Positions 23,663 to 34,952 are shown, counted from the first letter of the stretch. The stretch: DNA of 64,000 nucleotides from Pseudomonas iranensis (GCF_014268585.2 NZ_CP077092.1:4030001-4094000), one strand, 5' to 3'. Made by a program: numbers and translations. The notes: generated by a model from the letters alone, not told the origin.

Positions 23663-24771
23663 GGCTGCGCCTCCTCGTCGCTGACTTCCAGGAGAAATTC
23701 ATCGGCATAGACCATCAGCCATTGCGCCGGGAAACTGATGTACGCAGTGCCCTCGGGTACCGGCTTGTCTTCTGCCAGGCGCACTTTCAACGGCGCGCCG
23801 TCGAGGTTGAGGGTCATGATCTTGTAGGTGCCGAGGTCTTCGACGTGTACGACTTTTGCCTGCATCGCGTCGTCAAACGGCTCGTCCCACACATGAATGA
23901 ATTCGGGGCGGATGCCGACCTTGAGATTTTTCCACTGGCCGTGCTCGATATGGCGCTGCAAGGCGTCGGACAGCGGCAGGTGCGTCGAGGCGAAACCGAC
24001 ACCACCGGGCTGCGGCTGCACCTCGATCAGATTCATCCCCGGGCTGCCGATGAAATAGCCGACAAAGGTGTGGCTCGGCCGCTCGAACAATTCCCGTGGC
24101 GTGCCGAACTGGACGATCTGGCCGCCGTACATCACCGCAATCTTGTCGGCGAAGGTCGAGGCTTCGAGCTGATCGTGGGTAACGTAGACCATGGTGATGT
24201 TGAACTGCTCATGGATCTGCTTGAGCTTGCGCCGCAGTTTCCACTTCAAGTGCGGGTCGATCACCGTCAGCGGCTCATCGAAGAGGATCGCCGAGACGTC
24301 GTCGCGCACCAGCCCACGGCCCATGGAGACTTTCTGCTTTTCGTCGGCGGTGAGATTGCGCGCTTTTTTGCTCAGCAGATTCTGCAGGTCGAGCACTTCG
24401 GCAATTTCCTGCACCTTGCTGTGCACTTTCGCCTCGGCCATGCCCTGGTTTCGCAGCGGGAAGGCGAGGTTGTCGAACACGGTCATGGTGTCGTAGACCA
24501 CCGGAAACTGGAAAACCTGGGCGATGTTGCGCTTCTCCGGGGTCAGGTCGTTGACCGCTTTGCCGTCAAACAACACGTGGCCCTGGGACGGGCTGAGCAG
24601 GCCGGAAATGATGTTGAGCAAGGTCGACTTGCCGCAACCGGACGGGCCGAGCAAGGCGTAGGCGCCGCCCTGCTCCCAGACGTGATCCATCTCGCGGATC
24701 GCATAATCCTCGGCGCCGCTCGGGGTTTTGCTGTAGCTGTGGGCGAGGTGTTGCAAACGGATTTCGGCCAT
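23659..24771 (-). CDS. ABC transporter ATP-binding protein with degenerate signature motif (GlpT-like)
   Basis: MalK/UgpC-type ATPase, 370 residues, with a C-terminal regulatory TOBE-like domain. Walker A is GPSGCGKST, Walker B is AILFDEP, and the switch His is intact (YVTHDQLEA). The ABC signature normally reads LSGGQ but is LTADEKQ here, a departure I also recall from other members of this small family. The paired ATPase upstream has the reverse defect, so the two probably form one complete and one degenerate ATP site. It overlaps its neighbours by one and four bases. Confidence 0.9.
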   Translation of the reverse strand: MAEIRLQHLAHSYSKTPSGAEDYAIREMDHVWEQGGAYALLGPSGCGKSTLLNIISGLLSPSQGHVLFDGKAVNDLTPEKRNIAQVFQFPVVYDTMTVFDNLAFPLRNQGMAEAKVHSKVQEIAEVLDLQNLLSKKARNLTADEKQKVSMGRGLVRDDVSAILFDEPLTVIDPHLKWKLRRKLKQIHEQFNITMVYVTHDQLEASTFADKIAVMYGGQIVQFGTPRELFERPSHTFVGYFIGSPGMNLIEVQPQPGGVGFASTHLPLSDALQRHIEHGQWKNLKVGIRPEFIHVWDEPFDDAMQAKVVHVEDLGTYKIMTLNLDGAPLKVRLAEDKPVPEGTAYISFPAQWLMVYADEFLLEVSDEEAQP

Positions 24772-25865
24772 CAGGCAACCCTCGCGACACGCCGGCCCGG
24801 TGCTTGCACCAGACGGCCTTGCGCATCGAAAACGAACAGTTTGTGGGTCGGGATATAGATGCGGATCGGCGCATCGACGTCGTATTCGTGAACACCCGGC
24901 AAGTGCAGCACCAGCAGGAAATGCTCGTTGCGCACATGCAGGAAGGTTTCCGAACCGCTGATCTCGGCCACCTCGACGGTCACGGCCAATTCGAGATCGT
25001 CATCGTTGCTCGGCACCAGCGAGATATGGCTGGGGCGCACGCCGAAGCGGAACTCACCCTCGCCCACCGGGCGCAGATCGACGTTCAACGGAAAGTGTAC
25101 GAAGTTGGCGAAGCTGACTTCGTTGCCGGCAATGCGTCCCGGCATGAGGTTGATCGGCGGTTCGGAGAACAATTCAGCGGCGAGCACCGACTGCGGCTGG
25201 TGATAGACCTCGGTCGACGGCCCGCTCTGGATCACCCGGCCTTCGTGCAGGATGGTGGTGGTGCCGCCGAGGGCCAGCGCTTCGTTGGGCTCGGTGGTGG
25301 CGTAGATGGCGATGGTGTGGCGGGCCTTGAACAGCTCGCGCATTTCCTGACGCAGCTCTTCGCGCAGCTTGTAGTCGAGGTTGACCAGCGGCTCGTCGAA
25401 GAGGATCAGTTCAGCATCCTTGACCAGCGCGCGGGCCATGGCCGTGCGCTGTTGCTGCCCACCGGAGAGCTCCAGCGGATAGCGCTGCAAGAACTTCTCG
25501 ATGCGCAGCATGCGTGCGGTTTCCTGCACCTTGCTGTGGATGATCTCTTTCGAGATGCCGGCCTGACGCAGTGGCGAGGCGATGTTCTCGAACACCGTCA
25601 TGGTCGGGTAATTGATGAACTGCTGATAGACCATCGACACGTTGCGCAGCCGCACCGGGCGCTGGGTGACGTCGACGCCGTTCATCAGCACGCGGCCGCT
25701 GTCGGGCTTGTCGAGGCCGGCCATCAGACGCATGAGGCTGGTCTTTCCGGACAGCGTGCGCCCGAGCAGAACGTTGAAGGATCCGGGTTCGAATTTCAGG
25801 CACGCATCGTCGATCCAGATCTGGCCCTCGACGGTACGGCTGACGTGCTCCAGGGTGAGTGACAT
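24771..25865 (-). CDS. ABC transporter ATP-binding protein with altered H-loop (GlpS-like)
   Basis: First gene of the transporter operon, 364 residues. Walker A is GRTLSGKTS, the signature is canonical (LSGGQQQRTAMARAL) and Walker B is LILFDEP. The switch histidine is missing: the H-loop reads YATTEPNEA where YVTHDQxEA is usual. The ATG at 25865 gives the natural start MSLTLEHVSRTV. A start 14 codons upstream would fall at or before the transcription start predicted from the sigma-54 promoter at 25911-25926, so the shorter form is preferred. AAAGG lies seven bases before the ATG. Confidence 0.9.
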   Translation of the reverse strand: MSLTLEHVSRTVEGQIWIDDACLKFEPGSFNVLLGRTLSGKTSLMRLMAGLDKPDSGRVLMNGVDVTQRPVRLRNVSMVYQQFINYPTMTVFENIASPLRQAGISKEIIHSKVQETARMLRIEKFLQRYPLELSGGQQQRTAMARALVKDAELILFDEPLVNLDYKLREELRQEMRELFKARHTIAIYATTEPNEALALGGTTTILHEGRVIQSGPSTEVYHQPQSVLAAELFSEPPINLMPGRIAGNEVSFANFVHFPLNVDLRPVGEGEFRFGVRPSHISLVPSNDDDLELAVTVEVAEISGSETFLHVRNEHFLLVLHLPGVHEYDVDAPIRIYIPTHKLFVFDAQGRLVQAPGRRVARVA

Positions 25866-25910
25866 GGCTCGGCCTTTGTTATTTTTGGAGTCAAGCGACC
25901 GGAGCAACAG

Positions 25911-25926
25911 AGCGACATTCGTGCCA
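25911..25926 (-). promoter_or_regulatory. Sigma-54 (-24/-12) promoter of the ABC transporter operon
   Basis: Read on the minus strand the sequence is TGGCACGAATGTCGCT. This matches TGGCACG-N4-TTGCW in all fixed positions but one, with the invariant GG and GC at exact spacing. The predicted start of transcription lies about 12 bases downstream, some 30 bases before the chosen ATG. The divergent neighbour encodes a sigma-54 activator, which fits well. Confidence 0.82.
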
Positions 25927-25981
25927 GAAATGGCAAGTGCTTGATTTGTCTTGAGAAGCAGTGTTTACGGGGGCAAGCGGC

Positions 25982-26039
25982 GTTCACAGCTGAACACTTT
26001 TGAACAGTCGGGGTGATTGACATTGAACAATAGTGAACA
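25982..26039. promoter_or_regulatory. Candidate activator binding sites: two phased pairs of TGAACA
   Basis: TGAACA occurs at 25991, 26001, 26024 and 26034, i.e. two pairs each spaced by exactly ten bases. A GTTCA at 25982-25986 forms an inverted repeat with the first copy. They lie 65-120 bases upstream of the sigma-54 promoter, the usual distance for enhancer sites of NtrC-type activators. The rest of this 382-base gap contains only the promoter and a REP pair. Confidence 0.6.
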
Positions 26040-26083
26040 ACACTCTATGCACGCTTTTGCCCAATCCTCAATGCAAATGGATC

Positions 26084-26180
26084 CCCTGTGGGAGCGAGCC
26101 TGCTCGCGAAAGCGGTGTGTCATTCAATGAATCCATTGACTGAACCGACGCTTTCGCGAGCAGGCTCGCTCCCACAGGGG
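26084..26180. repeat. REP inverted pair
   Basis: Two inverted copies of the main REP palindrome (GGGAGCGAGCCTGCTCGC), flanked by CCCCTGTG and CACAGGGG, between the enhancer-like repeats and the regulator gene. Confidence 0.9.
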
Positions 26181-26247
26181 GTTTGTGGAGTTTTGAAGAT
26201 CGGGTTCATAACAATAATAAAATCGCTGCACTCAGAGGCTCGCCCCC

Positions 26248-28086
26248 ATGGCCGCACCTGCTTCGCCGCTGTCCCACGACGCGATCGTCCAGACCTCCTG
26301 GCAACGTTGCCGCGCGTTTGGCCTCGACCACCAGAGCGCCCCGGCCTTCGATCAATTGCCCGCCGCCGGCATTGCGCGGTTGCTCGACTGCCATCACTCG
26401 CTGGTGCAGACCACGCATCAGGAAGTCCTGCCCTACTACGAAAACATCCTCAGCAACTCCAACTGCCTGATCATGCTCGCCGACAATCAGGGTCAGGTGC
26501 TGACCTCGTGGGGCACGCAGCGCTTTATCGAGCCGAATCTGGCCCGGGGCTTTCAGGCCGGGGCGAGCTGGATGGAGCGCAGCAGCGGTACCAACGCGAT
26601 CGGCACCGCACTGGCCTGTGAGCAGGCGGTGCACATCGAACACGACGAACACTTTCTCAAGGCCAACCGCTTCATGACCGGCTCCGCCGCGCCGATTTTC
26701 GACGCCGAGCGCAAGGTCATCGCCGTGCTCGATGTCTCCAGCGACAGCTACCTGCCGCCCTCGCACACGTTGGGCATGGTCAAGATGATGAGCCAGACCG
26801 TGGAGAACCGGCTGATCCTCAACCTGTTCCATGGCCAGCATTTTCAACTGACCTTCAACACCGGGTTGAACAACCTCGACAGCCAGTGGGCCGGGTTGTT
26901 GATTTTCGATGAGAGCGGACAGGTGCTGTCGGCCAATCGCCGCGCCGACAATCTGCTCGGTGTGCGTTTGTCCCGCGTCAGCGTTGAAAGCCTGTTCAAG
27001 GTGTCGCTGCTGGAGTTGATCAATCAGCCCGAGGGTCTGCCGTTTGCCCTGCAGACCTCTGGACGCAACCGTTTCCAGTGTTTGCTGAAACGGCCGAAAC
27101 AGACACCGGTGCAGGCGCGGGTGTTTGTCGCCGAGGACAAGCCTGCGTCAGCCAGTGCGATCAGCCTCAATTCGCTGCACTTCGGCGACAGTCGCGTGGA
27201 AAAAGCCGTACGCCAGGCCGAGCGCTTGCTGGAAAAAGACATTCCGTTGCTGATTCACGGTGAGACCGGCGTCGGCAAGGAAGTCTTCGTCAAAGCCTTG
27301 CACCAGGCCAGCTCACGGCAAAAACAGGCATTCATTGCAGTGAACTGCGCAGCGATCCCCGCTGAACTGGTCGAGTCCGAGTTGTTCGGTTACGAGAAAG
27401 GCGCGTTCACCGGGGCCAACCAGAAAGGCAGCATCGGCCTGATCCGCAAGGCCGACAAAGGCACGCTGTTTCTCGATGAGATCGGTGACATGCCGCTGCC
27501 AACTCAGGCGCGTTTGTTGCGCGTGTTGCAGGAGCGCTGCGTGCAGCCGGTGGGCAGCAGCGAGTTGTTTCCGGTGGACTTGCGGATCATTTCCGCGACC
27601 AACCGATCATTGCGCGAGCAGGTACAACTGGGCCGCTTTCGCGAAGACTTGTACTACCGCATCGGCGGCCTGACCCTGGAGCTGCCGCCGTTACGCGAGC
27701 GCAGTGACAAGCAGGCGCTGTTCAAACGGCTGTGGGAGCAACATCGCGAGCCGACGCAATGGGCGGGGCTGAGCCCGGAGGTGTTGGAGCTGTTTGAAAA
27801 GCATCCGTGGCCGGGGAATTTGCGTCAGGTCAGCAGCGTGATGCAGGTGGCGTTGGCCATGGCCGAGGAGCAACCGGTGCGGCCAGAGCATTTGCCTGAT
27901 GATTTTTTTGTCGATCTGGAGATGGAGCCAGTGGAGACGGCGGCGCCGTTGGGGCTGGATTTGAATGATGTTGAGGCGTTGAACCGCGAGTTGAAGGCGG
28001 CCGGGGGGAATATTTCGCATCTGGCGCGGCGGTTGGGGGTGAGTCGGAATACGCTGTATAAGCGGTTGCGGCAAATTGGCAACTGA
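26248..28086 (+). CDS. Sigma-54-dependent AcoR-family transcriptional activator
   Basis: A 612-residue enhancer-binding protein. The N-terminal GAF-like sensor (about residues 60-195, with SGTNAIGTALACEQAVH typical of AcoR) and a PAS-like segment (about 205-290, LLIFDESGQVLSANRRADNLLG) precede the AAA+ domain (about 310-545). Walker A is GETGVGKE (about 338) and the sigma-54 contact loop GAFTGA is intact at 385-390. A Fis-type helix-turn-helix ends the protein (NISHLARRLGVSRNTLYKRL). It is divergent from the ABC importer, whose promoter is of the -24/-12 type, so it very probably activates that operon. The inducer is unknown; a glycerol-like solute or alcohol is a guess from the transporter. 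Confidence 0.92.
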   Translation: MAAPASPLSHDAIVQTSWQRCRAFGLDHQSAPAFDQLPAAGIARLLDCHHSLVQTTHQEVLPYYENILSNSNCLIMLADNQGQVLTSWGTQRFIEPNLARGFQAGASWMERSSGTNAIGTALACEQAVHIEHDEHFLKANRFMTGSAAPIFDAERKVIAVLDVSSDSYLPPSHTLGMVKMMSQTVENRLILNLFHGQHFQLTFNTGLNNLDSQWAGLLIFDESGQVLSANRRADNLLGVRLSRVSVESLFKVSLLELINQPEGLPFALQTSGRNRFQCLLKRPKQTPVQARVFVAEDKPASASAISLNSLHFGDSRVEKAVRQAERLLEKDIPLLIHGETGVGKEVFVKALHQASSRQKQAFIAVNCAAIPAELVESELFGYEKGAFTGANQKGSIGLIRKADKGTLFLDEIGDMPLPTQARLLRVLQERCVQPVGSSELFPVDLRIISATNRSLREQVQLGRFREDLYYRIGGLTLELPPLRERSDKQALFKRLWEQHREPTQWAGLSPEVLELFEKHPWPGNLRQVSSVMQVALAMAEEQPVRPEHLPDDFFVDLEMEPVETAAPLGLDLNDVEALNRELKAAGGNISHLARRLGVSRNTLYKRLRQIGN

Positions 28087-28095
28087 GTACACCCC

Positions 28096-28546
28096 TTTGC
28101 CCCTCACCCCAGCCCTCTCCCCGAGGAGAGGGAGCCGACCGAGGTGTCTTGCGTTATACATCGACCTGAAAAACACGCGTCGATTATGGATTAGGCGAAC
28201 ATCGTCCTGTTCGGCTACTGCATCAACCCCTTGCCCCTCACCCCAGCCCTCTCCCCGAGGAGAGGGAGCCGACCGAGGTGTCTTGCGTTATGCATCGACC
28301 TGAAAAACACGCGTCGATTATGGATTAGGCGAACATCGTCCCTGTTCGGCTACTGCATCAACCCCTTGCCCCTCACCCCAGCCCTCTCCCCGAGGAGAGG
28401 GAGCCGATTGGGGGATATTCGAGAGATACGCCGACCTGACCTTGCTTCATCGAATCCATAATCGACTCGATCGTTCAGGTCGGCGTATAGCAAAAGACAC
28501 CTCGGTCAGTCCCCTCTCCCTCCGGGAGAGGGCTAGGGTGAGGGGC
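28096..28546. repeat. Tandem 134-bp repeat with terminal inverted copy (CCCTCACCCCAGCCCTCTCC family)
   Basis: A unit starting TTGCCCCTCACCCCAGCCC is repeated at 28097, 28231 and 28366. The first two units are full length (134 and 135 bases, nearly identical), the third is cut after about 42 bases. From about 28454 to 28545 the same content returns in opposite orientation, ending in CCCTCTCCCTCCGGGAGAGGG and GGTGAGGGG. A palindrome TACGCCGACCTGA/TCAGGTCGGCGTA lies at 28427-28486. No gene is seen in the 481-base gap. The inverted end may act as the transcription stop for cysS. Confidence 0.85.
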
Positions 28547-28567
28547 TTTTGACTTTTGGCTTTTGAG

Positions 28568-29950
28568 TCAGTCAGCCAGACGCCAGGTAGTCCCACCCTT
28601 GCCATCTTCCAGCACCACACCCATCGCCGTCAGCTGATCACGAATCCGGTCCGACTCGGCCCAGTCTTTCGCCGCCCGAGCTGCCAGGCGCGCCGCAATC
28701 AGTGCATCGACTTCAGCCGCATCGACCCGCCCTTCAGCGCCCGCCTGCAAAAAGTCATCCGCCTCCAACTGCAACACACCCAACACGCTCGCCAGTTCTT
28801 TCAGACGTGCCGCCAGCCCCGCCGCTGCATCGAGATCGCTCTCGCGCAGACGGTTGATCTCACGGACCATCTCGAACAGCACGGCGCAGGCTTCAGGGGT
28901 GCCGAAGTCGTCGTTCATCACCGTGGTGAAACGCTCTACAAACGCTTCGCCGCCTGCCGGCGCGACGCTCGGCAGGCCTTTCAGCGCATGGTAGAAACGC
29001 TCCAGTGCGCCCTTGGCGTCCTTGAGGTTATCTTCCGAATAGTTGATCGCGCTGCGGTAGTGGCTCGACACCAGCAGGTAACGCACTACTTCCGGGTGGT
29101 ACTTGTCGAGCACGTCGCGGATGGTGAAGAAGTTGTTCAAGGACTTGGACATCTTCTCGCCATTGATGCGAATCATCCCGCAATGCATCCACGCGTTGGC
29201 GTAGGTCTTGCCGGTGGCCGCTTCGCTCTGGGCGATTTCGTTTTCGTGGTGCGGGAACTCCAGGTCGCTGCCGCCGCCATGAATATCGAAAGTCTCACCG
29301 AGGCAGCAGGTGGACATCACCGAGCACTCGATGTGCCAGCCCGGACGTCCGGCGCCCCATGGCGATTCCCAGCTCGGCTCGCCCGGCTTGGCGGCTTTCC
29401 ACAGGACGAAGTCGAGCGGGTCTTGTTTCGACTCGTCGACTTCGATGCGCGCGCCAATGCGCAAATCTTCGATCTTCTTGCGCGACAGCTTGCCGTAGCC
29501 CATGAACTTGGCGACGCGGTAGTACACGTCGCCATTGCCCGGCGCGTAGGCGTAGCCCTTGTCGATCAGGGTCTGGATCATCGCGTGCATGCCAGCGATG
29601 TGATCGGTGGCGCGCGGTTCCATGTCCGGCTTCTGGATGTTCAGGCGCGCTTCGTCTTCGTGCATCGCGGCGATCATGCGCTCGGTCAGCGCTTCGAACG
29701 ATTCACCGTTCTCGCGGGCACGATTGATGATCTTGTCGTCGATGTCGGTGATGTTGCGCACGTAAGTCAGGTCATAACCGCTGAAGCGCAGCCAGCGCGT
29801 CACCAGGTCAAACGCGACCATGCTGCGGCCGTGGCCGAGGTGGCAGTAGTCGTACACGGTCATCCCGCAGACGTACATGCGCACCTTGTTGCCATCCAGC
29901 GGCTTGAAGACTTCTTTGCTCTTGCTGAGCGTGTTGTAGATCGTTAGCAC
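28568..29950 (-). CDS. cysS: Cysteinyl-tRNA synthetase
   Basis: Charges tRNA-Cys. 460 residues from GTG 29950, which has AAGGA six bases upstream; a GTG six codons earlier is also open but lacks a ribosome site. Class I synthetase signatures are present: CHLGHGRS (HIGH box) near residues 34-41 and [10 protein letters not shown] (KMSKS). Zn ligands are the Cys in YVCGMTVYD, the Cys of WHIECSVMS, and the His-Glu of FPHHENE. It follows glnS by 18 bases and is probably in one operon with it. Confidence 0.97.
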   Translation of the reverse strand: MLTIYNTLSKSKEVFKPLDGNKVRMYVCGMTVYDYCHLGHGRSMVAFDLVTRWLRFSGYDLTYVRNITDIDDKIINRARENGESFEALTERMIAAMHEDEARLNIQKPDMEPRATDHIAGMHAMIQTLIDKGYAYAPGNGDVYYRVAKFMGYGKLSRKKIEDLRIGARIEVDESKQDPLDFVLWKAAKPGEPSWESPWGAGRPGWHIECSVMSTCCLGETFDIHGGGSDLEFPHHENEIAQSEAATGKTYANAWMHCGMIRINGEKMSKSLNNFFTIRDVLDKYHPEVVRYLLVSSHYRSAINYSEDNLKDAKGALERFYHALKGLPSVAPAGGEAFVERFTTVMNDDFGTPEACAVLFEMVREINRLRESDLDAAAGLAARLKELASVLGVLQLEADDFLQAGAEGRVDAAEVDALIAARLAARAAKDWAESDRIRDQLTAMGVVLEDGKGGTTWRLAD

Positions 29951-29968
29951 GTTAGTTCCTTGACTCAC

Positions 29969-31666
<1,698 letters not shown>

Positions 31667-31917
31667 AGGATCCTTGACGTACAGGTGCGCGGCCGCAAAG
31701 AGGGGCCAGACAAAACAAAGCCGCTATCATAGCCGATGCTGTCAAGGGCCTGACAGAGCAGCTCTTATAAAGGCACGCATTTAATCGCCGGGAAATGAAA
31801 AACCGCCTCGAAATTCGCGCCTGTCACGCTAAACTGCGCACCTTGGCCGAAGCAGGCTGAACCGGTTGTGGGGCTCAATGTCCCAGAACCACGAATTCCC
31901 TATGAAGAGTAATGACC

Positions 31918-32424
31918 ATGACTCAAGTCAAACTGACCACCAACCATGGCGACATCGTCATCGAACTGAACGCTGAAAAGGCGCCAATCACCGTTGCCAA
32001 CTTCATCGAGTACGTCAACGCTGGTCACTACACCAACACCGTATTCCACCGCGTCATCGGCAACTTCATGATCCAGGGCGGCGGTTTCGAGCCAGGCATG
32101 AAAGAGAAGAAAGACAAGCGTCCAAGCATCCAGAACGAAGCGGACAACGGTCTCTCCAACGACAAATACACCGTCGCCATGGCCCGCACCATGGAGCCGC
32201 ATTCGGCATCGGCGCAGTTCTTCATCAACGTCGCCGACAACACCTTCCTCAACCACAGCGGCAAGAACGTCCAGGGCTGGGGCTACGCGGTATTCGGTAA
32301 AGTGACCGCCGGCACCGACGTTGTCGACAAGATCAAAGGCGTGTCGACCACTTCCAAAGCCGGCCACCAGGACGTACCAGCAGACGACGTGATCATCGAG
32401 AAAGCCGAGATCATCGCAGCGTGA
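31918..32424 (+). CDS. ppiB: Peptidyl-prolyl cis-trans isomerase B (cyclophilin)
   Basis: Cytoplasmic cyclophilin-type prolyl isomerase, 168 residues, no signal peptide. The active-site pattern [13 protein letters not shown] and the [13 protein letters not shown] stretch are clear. Two ATGs lie six bases apart; the second (31918) stands nine bases after GAAGAG and gives the usual start [11 protein letters not shown]. It overlaps lpxH by four bases (GTGA). Confidence 0.95.
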   Translation: MTQVKLTTNHGDIVIELNAEKAPITVANFIEYVNAGHYTNTVFHRVIGNFMIQGGGFEPGMKEKKDKRPSIQNEADNGLSNDKYTVAMARTMEPHSASAQFFINVADNTFLNHSGKNVQGWGYAVFGKVTAGTDVVDKIKGVSTTSKAGHQDVPADDVIIEKAEIIAA

Positions 32425-33167
32425 TATTGCTGATTTCAGACTTGCATCTGGAAGAGGAGCGCCCGGACATTACCCGGGCGTTTCTGGATTTGCTCGCCGG
32501 ACGCGCCCGCTCGGCGAGTGCGTTGTACATCCTCGGCGACTTCTTCGAGGCGTGGATTGGCGACGACGCCATGACGCCCTTTCAGCGTTCCATCTGCCAA
32601 GCCCTGCGCGATTTGAGCGACAGCGGCACGGCCATCTTTCTGATGCACGGCAATCGCGATTTCATGCTCGGCAAGGCCTTCTGCAAACAGGCCGGCTGCA
32701 CCTTGCTGAAGGATCCGAGTGTCGTGCAGTTCTACGGCGAGCCAGTGCTGCTGATGCACGGCGACAGCCTGTGCACCCGCGACGTTGGCTACATGAAGCT
32801 GCGCCGCTACCTGCGCAACCCGATCACCCTGTTCATCCTCCGTCATCTGCCGCTGAGCAGCCGCCACAAACTGGCGCGCAAGCTACGCAGCGAAAGCCGT
32901 GCACAGACGCGGATGAAGGCCAATGACATCGTTGATGTCACCCCGGAAGAGATTCCGCGAGTGATGCAGGAATTCGGCGTGAAAACCCTGATCCACGGCC
33001 ACACCCACCGCCCGGCAATTCACAAGTTGCAGCTTGGTGAACAAGCGGCGAAGCGGATTGTGCTGGGGGATTGGGATCGTCAGGGATGGGCGTTGCAGGT
33101 GGATGAGAGTGGGTATGCCTTGGCCCCGTTCGATTTCGCCCCGCCGCTGGCATTGCCGCACGGCTAA
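32421..33167 (+). CDS. lpxH: UDP-2,3-diacylglucosamine diphosphatase
   Basis: Hydrolyses UDP-2,3-diacylglucosamine to lipid X in lipid A synthesis, at the inner membrane surface. 248 residues from a GTG start that overlaps the ppiB stop. The dinuclear metallophosphoesterase motifs are all present: [27 protein letters not shown], and HGHTHRP near the C-terminus. The ppiB-lpxH pairing is common in pseudomonads. Confidence 0.96.
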   Translation: MILLISDLHLEEERPDITRAFLDLLAGRARSASALYILGDFFEAWIGDDAMTPFQRSICQALRDLSDSGTAIFLMHGNRDFMLGKAFCKQAGCTLLKDPSVVQFYGEPVLLMHGDSLCTRDVGYMKLRRYLRNPITLFILRHLPLSSRHKLARKLRSESRAQTRMKANDIVDVTPEEIPRVMQEFGVKTLIHGHTHRPAIHKLQLGEQAAKRIVLGDWDRQGWALQVDESGYALAPFDFAPPLALPHG

Positions 33168-33174
33168 AAGCTGC

Positions 33175-33340
33175 ACCCCCTCACCCCAGCCCTCTCCCCC
33201 AGGGGGGCGAGGGGGAAAGGGAGCCGATCTTCATGCAATCCAAACCTGAGTTCGACTGCAGTCTGGCAGGTCGATGTCTACCGAACATCCACCGCGGTCA
33301 GTCCCCTCTCCCTCCGGGAGAGGGTTAGGGTGAGGGGCTT
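33175..33340. repeat. Inverted repeat of the CCCTCACCCCAGCCCTCTCC family
   Basis: Left arm CCCCCTCACCCCAGCCCTCTCC (split at 33176-33197) and right arm CCCTCTCCCTCCGGGAGAGGG plus GGTGAGGGG (33303-33337) are inverted copies about 105 bases apart. The same family as 28096-28546. It sits between two convergent genes (lpxH and the MFS pump) and could stop transcription from both. Confidence 0.75.
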
Positions 33341-33352
33341 TTGATCTTGATC

Positions 33353-34882
33353 TTAGTGCCCCGAAGCTGCCGGCCCGGCCTTGGCGGCAAACGGCGGTTT
33401 CGCCAGCCATACAATCAAAATCAACCCCATGAATCCCCAGCCCAGCAACGTGAAGTAATCCACGGTGGAGAGCATGTACGCCTGGCTGGTGAGGATCTGA
33501 TCCATCTGCGCATACGCCGACTGGCTCGCCCCACCCAACTGATTCAGGGTCTCGCGGGTGGCAGGCTCGAACGTGCTGATGCTCTCGCTCATATACGCAT
33601 GATGCTGATCGGCCCGGCGAATCCAGATCCAGGTGGTCAGCGAGGCCGCGAAGCTGCCGCCCAGTGTCCGCAGGAAAGTCGCCAGGCCTGCGCCGTCAGC
33701 GATCTGGCTCGGCGGCAAGTCCGACATCAGAATGCTCAGGGTCGGCATGAAGAACAGCGCCACGCCGATGCCCATGAACAACTGCACCAGCGCAATGTGC
33801 TGGAAGTCGACTTCGTTGGTGAACTCGGCACGCATGAAGCAGCTCAGGCCAATCGCCAGAAACGCAATGCCGGCGAGCAGACGCAGGTCGAACTTGTGCG
33901 CGTATTTGCCGACAAACGGCGACAGCAACACCGGCAGAATCCCGATCGGCGCCACGGCAAGCCCCGCCCAGGTCGCGGTGTAGCCCATTTGCGTTTGCAG
34001 CCACTGCGGCAGGATCAGGTTGATGCCGAAGAACCCGGCATAACCCAGCACCAGCACCAGCGTGCCGATGCGGAAGTTGCGATGGGCGAACAGGCGCAGG
34101 TTGACCACCGGATGGCGGTCGGTCATTTCCCAGATCACGAACACCGCCAGGGCGACCACGGAAATCGCCGCGCCGACGATGATGAAATTCGACTCGAACC
34201 AGTCCAGGTCATTGCCCTTGTCGAGGATCACCTGCAACGCGCCGACACCGATGATCAGGGTGATCAGGCCGACGTAATCCATTGGCTGGCGACTGGTCAC
34301 CACTGGCCGTTTCGCCAGTTGCGAACGCACCACCATCACCGCAAAGATGCCGATCGGCACGTTGATAAAGAAGATCCACGGCCAGCTGTAACTGTCGGTG
34401 ATCCAGCCGCCAAGAATCGGCCCGGCGATGGGCGCGACCACCGTGACCATCGCCAGCAGCGCCAGGGCCATCCCGCGTTTCGCCGGCGGGTACACCGCGA
34501 TCAACAGGGTTTGCGTCATCGGATACAACGGCCCGGCGACCAGACCTTGCAGCACACGAAAGCCGATCAGCTCGGGCATCGAAGTCGAGATACCGCAGAG
34601 AAACGACGCCAGCACGAACAGCATCGTCGCCCACAGAAACAGCTTCACCTCGCCGAAGCGGCGGCTGAGCCAACCGGTCAGCGGCAGCGCAATCGCGTTG
34701 CTCACGGCAAACGAAGTGATGACCCAGGTGCCCTGCTCCGAACTCACCCCGAGGTTGCCGGATATCGTCGGCAGCGCCACGTTGGCGATGGTCGTGTCGA
34801 GCACTTGCATGAACGTCGCCAGCGACAGGCCGATGGTGCTGAGCAACAGGCTGGGCGGCGTGAAAGAAGCGTTATTGCTCAT
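33353..34882 (-). CDS. emrB: DHA2-family MFS efflux pump (EmrB-like)
   Basis: Inner-membrane drug:H+ antiporter of the 14-helix DHA2 class, 509 residues. Motif D1 is visible as LDTTIANVALPTISGNLG (about residues 28-45), and motif C-like GPILGGWITDSYSWPWIFFINVPIG (about 150-174) is intact. ATG 34882 has AGGA six bases upstream. It ends a marR-nodT-emrA-emrB operon and should work with the adaptor and outer-membrane factor as a tripartite pump. A 219-base gap with a REP pair separates it from emrA. I recall the same four-gene order at PA5157-PA5160 of P. aeruginosa. Confidence 0.93.
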   Translation of the reverse strand: MSNNASFTPPSLLLSTIGLSLATFMQVLDTTIANVALPTISGNLGVSSEQGTWVITSFAVSNAIALPLTGWLSRRFGEVKLFLWATMLFVLASFLCGISTSMPELIGFRVLQGLVAGPLYPMTQTLLIAVYPPAKRGMALALLAMVTVVAPIAGPILGGWITDSYSWPWIFFINVPIGIFAVMVVRSQLAKRPVVTSRQPMDYVGLITLIIGVGALQVILDKGNDLDWFESNFIIVGAAISVVALAVFVIWEMTDRHPVVNLRLFAHRNFRIGTLVLVLGYAGFFGINLILPQWLQTQMGYTATWAGLAVAPIGILPVLLSPFVGKYAHKFDLRLLAGIAFLAIGLSCFMRAEFTNEVDFQHIALVQLFMGIGVALFFMPTLSILMSDLPPSQIADGAGLATFLRTLGGSFAASLTTWIWIRRADQHHAYMSESISTFEPATRETLNQLGGASQSAYAQMDQILTSQAYMLSTVDYFTLLGWGFMGLILIVWLAKPPFAAKAGPAASGH

Positions 34883-34952
34883 TGTGAATCCTATGAAACC
34901 TGATGGTCGCTGCGGTCTGATGAACACAGCCGGCCCTGTGGTAGCGGGCCCT

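Noticed and set aside
28096..28546. Possible CRISPR array
   Set aside because: The repeated unit is 134 bases, the units are contiguous without unique spacers, and no cas genes are present.
31726..31745. TTGACA plus TATGAT as the glnS promoter on the minus strand
   Set aside because: The two hexamers are only eight bases apart, so they cannot form one sigma-70 promoter; TATGAT alone may still be a -10.
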